Positions 56,232 to 64,000 of a stretch of 64,000 nt of DNA are shown piece after piece; the first letter of the stretch is position 1, and the number at the start of each line of letters is the position of its first letter. Made by a program: the position numbers and the translations under genes. Where the stretch lies: positions 1,302,001 through 1,366,000 of the forward strand of contig OX637625.1 of the NCBI GenBank assembly GCA_951802195.1, in the 5' to 3' direction. The DNA comes from Tausonia pullulans. Taxonomy: Eukaryota; Basidiomycota; Tremellomycetes; Cystofilobasidiales; Mrakiaceae. The notes beneath the pieces were generated by a model. It had not been told where the DNA came from and searched no databases. It saw only the letters and a list, made by a program, of their open reading frames with translations.

Positions 56232-58528
56232 CTGATGAAGAAAAGGAGTGGGAAAGGATGCGAGGCAGGGTCAGCGGCTGGATGTGGTCGGGGTCGGGCG
56301 CGCCGGGGCGCGATGATGAGGGTGCGCTCTCGACAACGGCACGCCTGGGTCGTCACTATTGCCCAAGAGTAATAGCCCTTCCGCTAACTTCAGCATGCAA
56401 AAGGCACGGCACGTGTGTATCTCCTCCCTAGACACCGTGGATATCCGGAGTAGCTGGACAAAAGCCCTCGAGGAAGGACGAGTGCGATAGGGACGGGGGA
56501 TCGACGCGCTCTGAGCGCGAGAGGATCACAGCCCCTTAGGTTGCTCCCCTCGCGTCCTTTGTTCTCCACCTCTGGTCGCAATCCACTTGGGCTCGAGGCA
56601 GATGGGCGAAGTACAGGAGGACTTGGCTCACATTGGAGGGAGGGGGGGACGAAGGATGTGGAGAAGTGGCTGCCTCGGGCGACTCGAGATGGGCAGGCGG
56701 ATGACGAGGCCGAGTGGGGGATGAGCGTCAAGCAGAAGAGGACGGGTGTCTGTGAGGAAGAATCCAGGTTCTTCCACGGTTGAGCAAAGAAGCGCCTGGA
56801 CCGCATGTGGTCTGCAACTCACGTGAGAGCGACTCGAGCGAGAGAGGAGGAGGTGGTCAAGCAAGAGGCGCGAGAGCGAGACCTCGCTGTCGTCGCCCCT
56901 TCTCTCGTTCATTCCCTCTCTCCACGCGCGGGCTGGTCCGAGCACTCGTCCGCCTTGACGACGATCATCAGCTCCTCCAGATCATTTTGGAATCGTTTAT
57001 ACTATAATGTGGCACTGTGTGCCTGTTGTCAGATCAAGTGGCCGCCTCAAGCCTGAGAGCTGAGTGGGGCACTGCACAGCAGCGGATTGAGCCGCCGAGG
57101 TCGCCCTCACCTTACATCGACACACAGCGAGTTAGATGCATGAAAGTTGATCACTGCACTGATGCCTCACTCGTCGGATAGATTTTGAGCAGTAGGGCGA
57201 GGTTCAAAATTCAAGTGTCCAGAAACACGCGATTTCGGCGCCAGCAATGTGTCAGGATCTCGCGAGTTTGCCATCTCGGTTCTGCGCCTGGTCAACAACT
57301 CCGCGCCTTTGTAGCCGCTTCCTTGTTTGCTCAGCATTCCCATTTTCTCGTCCCTTCTTTCGCCACATCGCCCCACGGTCTTGACTTCGTTATCTCTCCC
57401 CCTCGTCTCGTTCGTCACTCGAACCACACACTCTGCATTCTCATCATTTGTTAGCCCATCTAACTTCTTACCCCTAGCCCACAAATGCCTCAGTTCATCG
57501 TAGACTTCTGCTCTGCATTCTAACCATCACTGGGACCCGACAAATCTGCCCAAGACCTCGAAGCGAGCCCGTGCCAGCCAGCTCCACTATTTCAGTTCCA
57601 CTCCTCTACCAACCCCCTTCACCTCAGCCCTCACGCCTTGAGCCAGTCCAAACACAATGACAGTTTTGATCACACATGACATTGGGATACTGATGTACAG
57701 ACTGGTACACACCGCAACAGAGGTTCGATCATGCTTGGTATCAAGCTATATTAAATGTGAGCTGAGCGCTCTCATTTCTTGACAGATAGTTGTGAATGCC
57801 ACAGCGCTAATGGCTCATCACAACGAGGTAGCATGACTCTGCGTGCCAGCGAATGCAGCATCAAGGCTCAGGTACTTGACTTGACGATCCTTGTGATGTT
57901 CCGGTGGCGGTCTCCTTAGTCGATCCTTCTTTGGCGTGCACTGCATCGCCAACGCCGGGAAGCCGCGACTTGCGAAAGCTTCGAGCCATGATATCGCTGC
58001 GTCGGAATTTCGACAGGATTGATCCGAGGTCTGGAGAACGGTGGAAGTTCTCGGCCGAAGTCTCACCGTTTCGTGTGAACCGGTTCTTAACTTTCGAAGC
58101 TCAGCGCCTAGGAGGATTCAGGCGCGCGCGATAATCAGGAGCGGCCGTCGGTAACCGCTACAGGATGACGGTCTCATGCAGGTCCGCTGACCCCTGGATG
58201 TCCCTCTTTCGGGCCCACTTTCAGGCAGGAACCAAGAAGAACTTGCCTCTTTCTACCACTAGTCCGGTCGGGGAATCATCGAAGAATCCCACCGGCATCG
58301 GCCAAGTGATTGGCCGAGGGTTCATCTCCTTCCCTCTCTCCCTCTCCCCTGTCCTACCCGGTCCAAGGTGTCTCAAGGGGGTCTTGAACGGTGCTCGGTG
58401 CCCCAGCCTCTTTCTCCTCCATCCAACACTGTCGATTGTCGGAATCCTGCAACTCGCTCTTCCCCCGCATCACAGACCCGTTCAACCGACGACACACGAC
58501 TTTGACATCCTCCATCTCCTTTTCCACA
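56232..58528. promoter_or_regulatory. 2.3-kb divergent region, ARP2/MFS transporter
   Basis: The largest gap of the right half. The first few hundred bases are G+C-rich and purine-rich. From about 57100 the sequence becomes more A+T-rich with short open frames on both strands. I cannot support any gene or RNA gene in it. The last 200 bp are pyrimidine-rich (ctccatctccttttccacaa) and look like the MFS leader. Confidence 0.4.
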
Positions 58529-60843
58529 ATGGCCCCGCCCGTCGACATTCACGACCATGACTCATATGATGGAGCAGAATACGTCACTCCTCGAGGCATC
58601 ATCTCGGGCTCCACCGACTTCACGTCGCTTTCGCGCTTCGATCGGATGTTCGCCTTCATGAGTGTGACCTCGCTTTTCTTCATCTGGGGACTCTCTTACG
58701 GTCTCGTCGACGTTCTCAACAAGCATTTCTTGGACATCTTCAGTGAATTCTGGTACTTGGATCATCCGAGAAAAACGACATCGTCTGACTTGTGTCGTCT
58801 GCCAGATCTCACAAAGACACAATCGACGCTCCTGCAGTTCGCTTACTTCGGCGCCTACCTGGTCTTCTCCCCCATCATGGGTGTCTTTATGCGGTTAGTC
58901 CTTGAGGAAGACATTTGGTCCAGAAGACCAGGGGGAGAAGTTGGTCTGTCAACCCAATCTCCTCCGGCGGTCAGCCAGAGGTTGTGAGTCTGCTAGCTGT
59001 ACATGATCACTGATGGCGCCACCTCCTCTCACAGTCGCTTTGGGTACAAGGCCGGTATCCACGTTGGACTTGGTCTCTTTTCGTGAGTAGACCTGCGTGT
59101 TATGCACGCACCTTCGCATCGGGCTTGGCTGACGCGTTGGCGGGACCAATAAATTTGGGTTTGGAACGAACAGCATCGGAACCATCCTCTTCTGGCCGTC
59201 GGCTGTTTATCGTCAATATGGCATGGTGAGGAGTAGCAGGCCCCTATTAAGCTAGTGAAAAGGCAACAGAACATCTGACCCTCATTGTGAACGCACAGTT
59301 CGTTGCCTTCACCTTTATCAGTGAGTCAGCTGGGTTTCCTGCACAAAGAGGGATGTTGTCGCTGACTGCTTCTTTTCCATCACTCCAGCTGGATGCGGAT
59401 TGGCGACTCTCGAGGTAGCGGCAAACTCGTATATCGTTGTCCTGGGCGAGCCCAAATACGCTGCGAGGCGTCTTGTCGTGCGTAATTCGTCCTGGAAAGC
59501 CCTCAACCAGCTAACGTTTGATCCTTGAAATTGTGTTCTTGAAGACTGCGCAAACGGCCAATGGAGTGGCAACGATTCTTGGTCCTATCATTGCGGCTCA
59601 CACTTTCTTCAAGCCTGGAGACGACCCTAACGATCTTTGTGAGTGGTGATAGCCGGCCGTTTGCCTCAACGCTAGAGCTGACGATGGCACCCCTCTCTAA
59701 AGCGACCGTCCAATACGTTTACCTCGCCATGAGCATGCTCGGCGTTGTCGTCAACATCTTCTTCTACTTCGCCAAGCTTCCTGAGTAAGTAGCCTATGGA
59801 CTCTCGACCTTGAGCCGGGCTGATGATGCTTTCCGCGCTTTCTCTTGGTTCTTTCTCTCCCTCTACAGGGTTAGGCAGGTCGTCACCAGCGACCAGGAGG
59901 CCGCCGTCAAGGGATCTTTCCTCAAGCAGTACCACACCATCTTTGGCTTTGTTGCTGAATGGGTTAGTCAATCTGTGCCCTATCGAGTGAGAGCGAACTC
60001 TCAGCAGACGCGTCTTTCCTCTCTCCCCCTTCCCCCCCATCTATCTCTTAGTTCTACGTCGGAGCCCAGGTCGCCGTCGCCTCCTTTGCCATGTTCTACA
60101 TCACCGAGCAGCCTGGCATCAACCCCCCCATTTCGTCCTCCACCGGAAGCAACATGTTCTCTGGAATGCAGGGCGTCTTTACTGCTGGCCGCATGCTCGG
60201 TATCATTTACCTCCGTTGGATCGACCCAGCGTTCGCGCTCTTCTTCTCCGGCATCATGCTTGTTCTCTTTTCCATCCTCACTTCGCTCATTGATGGCAAG
60301 GGCGGAATCGCCTGCCTCTACTTTGTCTTCCTCTTTGGTTCGTCTCCTCACATTCACGATTAGCAGCTCTTGGCTGACTTCTCCCCCGTTCCTCTTCACA
60401 CAGAGAGCTCCTGCTACCCCATTATCTTCTCCATCGCAACTGCGGATCTCGGATCGTACCAGAAGCTTGGCTCTGGTCTCCTCGCCATGGGTGTCTCCGG
60501 AGGAGCCGCCTACCCTTCGCTTCAAGGTGTCGTCGCGGACCACGTCCGCTCCCAAATTTCGTACCTCATTCCGATGACCGTACGTCCCGAGCACGAGTGG
60601 ATGCGGCTTGTCCACGGCCGGATCTGATCCCTCTATACCACTCCACAGGGATTCGTCGTCGTCGCCCTCTATGGAGGAGGCATGTGGGTGTCCCGGTCCC
60701 GCAAGTACTCCGCCAGCGGCCTCACCATCTGGGCCGTCGAGCCTCAGGTCGCAGACATCCTTGAGGCCGAATCCAACGTCAAAGAGAAGGAACTCGCCTA
60801 TGGTTCGGAGAAGGTCGAGGACCTCCGCATTGAGCGGGCTTGA
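58529..60843 (+). CDS. MFS transporter of the L-fucose permease (FucP/FHS) type
   Basis: A plasma-membrane sugar/H+ symporter candidate with about twelve TM segments. It starts MAPPVDIHDHDSYDG, a short hydrophilic leader. TM1 onward reads RMFAFMSVTSLFFIWGLSYG, LVDVLNKHF, then TKTQSTLLQFAYFGAYLVFS and PIMGVFMRRFGYKAGIHVGL. Later blocks are ITGCGLATLEVAANSYIVVL, TAQTANGVATILGPIIAAHT, WFYVGAQVAVASFAMFYITE, CYPIIFSIATADLGSYQKLG and GLLAMGVSGGAAYPSLQGVV. These match the FucP-like family of glucose/galactose and fucose permeases. The C-terminal cytosolic tail is charged (VKEKELAYGSEKVEDLRIER). About nine introns interrupt it; the gtgaat donor of the first is inferred from phase. The substrate cannot be told from sequence, and no sugar-catabolic gene is adjacent. 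Confidence 0.87.
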
Positions 60844-61816
60844 ACGGGCCGCTGCAGCGTTGGGGGCCTTGAAGAGGGGGGGAGGGGGGAGGGGATGATT
60901 TCACTTTGTAATATTTCTAGTATCTAGGTGTACTTTATTTTGGGTTTTACTATCACGAATGTCGAAAGCCTATCTTGTCTTGAGGCAGGATCGAGACTGA
61001 GATCGTCAACCAACTGGCGGATGCCGGTCTTGATAAGACATGAGAAGTCACGTCGACGCGCAAACTTGAACAATCACCTTCTTCCCGCTCGACCATGCCG
61101 ATCCTCCAGGTTGAGGCGCCGGTCAAGGAAGCGCTGGAGAGCCGTGATCTGGGGATGAAGACAGCGAGGTCAGCTGGGGAAAGACATAGGAGAGACAGAA
61201 GCTGAGTGTTTGCAAAGGGACCAACGGCGAGGCTGGCGGCGGATCAGACGAGCGGAGGGAGCGTGGTAGAAGGAGCGCAAGTCGTCCAAGGTGGACGGAC
61301 ATACACATTAGGAATGAGAAGAGATGCGCTTCGACGAGCGCGCGCTTGACACAAGGGGACTATCGAGTCAAGACCTAACAGACAGCAAGCAACACTGCGC
61401 CCTCCCAGTGAGCGACTGCTTTATCCTCGCTGTGTGCCAATCTCCATCCCTCGCTCAGCCTGCTGCACACGATCTTGTCATCGCGCCCTCGCCATCGTTG
61501 GCCCTAGCCCTACCTCGTCCTGCTTTCGAGCTCGTTCCCTCCCTCCCTCCTTCCTTAGTTCGCCCCCTCGCTTCTGCCTTCGAAACTGTTGTTCCGTCCA
61601 ACCTGATCCACTTCTGACCGAAAAGATAAACGATGCAGATGGACATTAAGATCCTAGAGACAGACGTGCGAGAGGGTATATGCGTGATGAGACGAGAAGG
61701 GGCGTGGATGTGATGACGAAGGTGAAGTGGCAGTGTTCTGTTGAAAGCAAACAAATGAGGAGAGTGATGACGAGACAGGTCGAGAAAGAGAGAACCAAAG
61801 AGGAAAAAGGGGAACA
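60844..61816. other. Convergent intergenic region
   Basis: About 970 bp between two convergent genes. Soon after the MFS stop is a T-rich stretch (ttgtaatatttctagtatct) likely within the 3' UTR. A minus-strand stretch near 61085-61310 reads ITALQRFLDRRLNLEDRHGR after a good acceptor, which looks coding, but no start or complete gene could be assembled. Confidence 0.35.
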
Positions 61817-63903
61817 TCAGGCCTTCCCTGTTGGTGGAGACCGACTTCGCCCTCGTCTTGGCTCCTCCTCTTCATGTCCCTCCATCTCCTCCTCGCCAAG
61901 CACCTGCTCTACCAGCCTCCCTCTTTCCACGTCCCTCTCTCCATCCTCCTCCCCATCATCGTCCCCCAGCGCGCTGTCCCCCTCTTCATCCCCATTCCCA
62001 GCGTCCCTTGCCCCCTCAATGCCCATAAACCCAAAGCTCGCGAGCACCAACACGGCTCCGATAATAGCGGGTGTACCGCCGGTCATCTTTCCTCGGGAGA
62101 GATCGCCTAGGACCGCAAAGGGGATGGTGAGGGAGAGGCCAATGGTTACGACTAGGGGAGTCGTTTTGAGCATCTGGAGGAGGAGAAAGAAAGGTTACGG
62201 TCAGCAAATGCGGTGAGATGGGTGAAAAGGGGGGCCAAGACTCACGGCAATGACATAGAGGTAGTCCGAAACGAGCGTGATGGCCATGTTGATCCCCAGG
62301 GCCGCCCACGCCGAAGTTCCCGTCGGCATGGCAAGCGGTTCAATGCCAGTTACGTGAAGGAGGAGACCGACGGGCCAGAGGAGGACGATGTTGAAGAGGC
62401 CGACGAAGCTAAGGGGTGGTTAAGAGTCAGTGTGAGGTCCAGGAGCAGAGAGGAGTAGAGAGGATAGGTACCCGAAGAAGAGCTGCATGTCGATGCGAGC
62501 CTCGGAGCCGATCCGAACCTTGAGAAGGACGACGTAAAGGGCGTAAAAGAACGCCGAGAGGAGGGCAAGGATGTCGCCGTAGAGCCGATAAGAAGACCGC
62601 TCGGGGATCGCCGAGAGGCCGGCGTCGGAGGGCACAGGCGAGGGACCCGTCGAGAAGGCCGAAACCCAGACGTCGCCAAGAGAGACAAGCACGACGCCAA
62701 AGAAGCTGAAATGGGGGCAGCATACAACGATAATGTCAAAGCTGGTTATCGGCACGCGGCGTCAAGTCCACTCACGAGATCGAGACGGCAATCAGTTTGG
62801 AGGACGTGAACGACTCGACCCTGAAAAGTCGGCCGAGACCGAGGGTGAAGAAGCCGGACATAGAGGCGAGGATGGTCCTTAAGAAAGCGAGCATCAGCTT
62901 CAAGAGTCGGGCGGAGCAGGCAGTCTCGGGACCCACGAGGATCCGACCGAGGTCCACTGAAGTGAGGCGTTGATGCTCCAGTTGGCAGCGAACTAAAGGA
63001 GGGAGAGCAGATCCATATGAGAATTCCAAACACCAGTTGCCCACTCGCTGAAATCAGACACGCACCCAAGCACCGCAGAAGAGGGCCGCCAGCTTGGCCG
63101 TCTCGTGCATGCTCAGCTGGTCGACGGACTTATCCTGGACCATGCTCGGCAAAGCGGGCGGGTGCAGCGTCGCCATGGGCGAAACGTCGCGCATAGAACC
63201 GGAGCGAAGCGTCGAAGACCGCCGACGATGATGGTGGCTCGCCTGTGGAGGGGATCGAGAGACGGCGGCCCCCGAGGCAAGAGGCTGATACGTCGAGGAC
63301 CGACCCCGCCGAGAAATATAGCGGCGCCAGAGGATCGGAATGAGCTGAAGGGCAAAGGCCGAGGTGTTGAGATAGGTGACAAGGAAGGGCTTATCGTAGC
63401 CGTCCGCTGAAGAGCGAGGTAAGGAGCTGTCTGTCAGACTTCTGTCATTGCTCGCATCCCACGCCGGCTAGTGGCAAGGCAGGCTGTCGACAATGAGAGA
63501 TAGACGCTGGGTGAAAGGAAGAGACCCACCAAAGAGGTCCTAAAATTGGGCACAACAGAGCCATTCATTCGAGGGACGAGAGCGGGGTACAGGGGGTTCA
63601 AACGCGAGTAAGCATGACAACCCGACGACGAGCGTGGCAGACTCTGCCTGGAGGACAAACCGAGGTAATGAAGCTAGAGAGCGTCCAGAGGAGCACGACC
63701 GAGAGCAAAAGCAGGAGGCCGACAAAGTAGTTCCTTGTCTCGGCGTCGAGGATGGCAGCGAACATGACGCGGGTCCGGCGGCCTAGTGGAGGAGGGGTGC
63801 GTTCCTTGGACGACGAGGGGGAAGACAATCGCGAGAGAGAAGAAACAGGCGGTGGTGGGCGGAGGAGCGGCGTTCTCGCGTCTGGCGGCGGGAGCGCGGT
63901 CAT
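61817..63903 (-). CDS. Drug/metabolite-type transporter, SLC35F/YML018C-like
   Basis: A membrane transporter of the EamA/DMT superfamily, likely vacuolar or endomembrane by analogy with yeast YML018C/Thi74. The N-terminus MTALPPPDARTPLLRPPPP is a Pro-rich soluble leader. TM1 lies in YFVGLLLLLSVVLLWTLSSF. Then come KPFLVTYLNTSAFALQLIPI, a basic His/Ser-rich loop, KLAALFCGAWFAANWSINAS, SMSGFFTLGLGRLFRVESFT, SSKLIAVSIS, FFGVVLVSLGDVWVSAFS, LYGDILALLSAFFYALYVVL, SAWAALGINMAITLVSDYLY and MLKTTPLVVTIGLSLTIPFA. The last TM is GAVLVLASFGFMGIEGA. The C-terminal tail is acidic, then Arg/Ser-rich. Several small introns separate the segments; exon ends inside the loops are approximate. The substrate is unknown. 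Confidence 0.8.
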
Positions 63904-64000
63904 GAAGGGGAAGAGGGAAGGGGTAGAATGGGGGTGGGCAGGCGAGAGCTTAGTATGTTGGCGGTTGGTGATATGTCGCGATCCCGCCTCGATTCCAAGG

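Overview
The window looks like nuclear DNA of a basidiomycete fungus, most likely a Pucciniomycotina yeast of the Rhodotorula/Sporobolomyces type. The evidence is high G+C, dense gene packing, many short introns per gene (mostly 50-100 nt, donors such as gtgcgt, gtgagt or gtaagt, a ctgac-like branch site, cag or tag acceptors), and genes for an exon-junction-complex protein (RBM8A/Y14), a fungal Zn2Cys6 regulator and PEX7. I rebuilt 24 protein-coding genes (one cut by the left edge) and two tRNA genes. Exons were joined by reading frame, splice signals and family conservation, so weakly conserved ends remain uncertain.

Layout. 1-6.2 kb: RluA-type pseudouridine synthase (partial), a helical protein possibly of the Ybp2/glomulin family, and a four-TM protein with PPxY motifs at both ends. 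6.2-9.8 kb: gene-poor stretch with tRNA-Ile(AAU), tRNA-Glu(CUC) and, between them, a degenerate piece resembling the C-terminal zinc-binding domain of a LINE. 9.8-28 kb: GPATCH11-like G-patch protein, a disordered Ser-rich protein, a Sec14-like protein, a Zn2Cys6 transcription factor, ribosomal protein S7 and nucleoporin Nup85. 28-43 kb: RBM8A, Ett1/Nro1-like protein, PEX7, cytidine deaminase, borealin-like protein, PQ-loop protein (ANY1/SLC66A2-like), mRNA 5'-triphosphatase (CET1) and MAK16. 43-64 kb: a small secreted protein with repeated dibasic-flanked cores, a 1283-residue disordered protein, GDP-mannose pyrophosphorylase (PSA1), CRIPT, ARP2, a FucP-like MFS transporter and an SLC35F/YML018C-like transporter.

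Most genes are unrelated housekeeping loci (RNA modification and capping, ribosome production, translation, nuclear pore, actin, peroxisome import, nucleotide-sugar synthesis). There is no metabolic cluster. Divergent pairs that may share promoters are PEX7/cytidine deaminase (191 bp), CET1/MAK16, PSA1/CRIPT, NUP85/RBM8A and ARP2/MFS.

The items most worth following are a secreted protein that looks like a Kex2-processed repeat precursor (43.0-43.5 kb), a disordered protein with SxIP-like motifs (45.3-49.3 kb), a four-TM protein with two PPxY motifs (4.4-6.2 kb), and unusual splicing: a stop codon split by the last intron in PSA1, a 4-nt terminal exon in CRIPT, and a (CA)25 tract running into the ARP2 acceptor.
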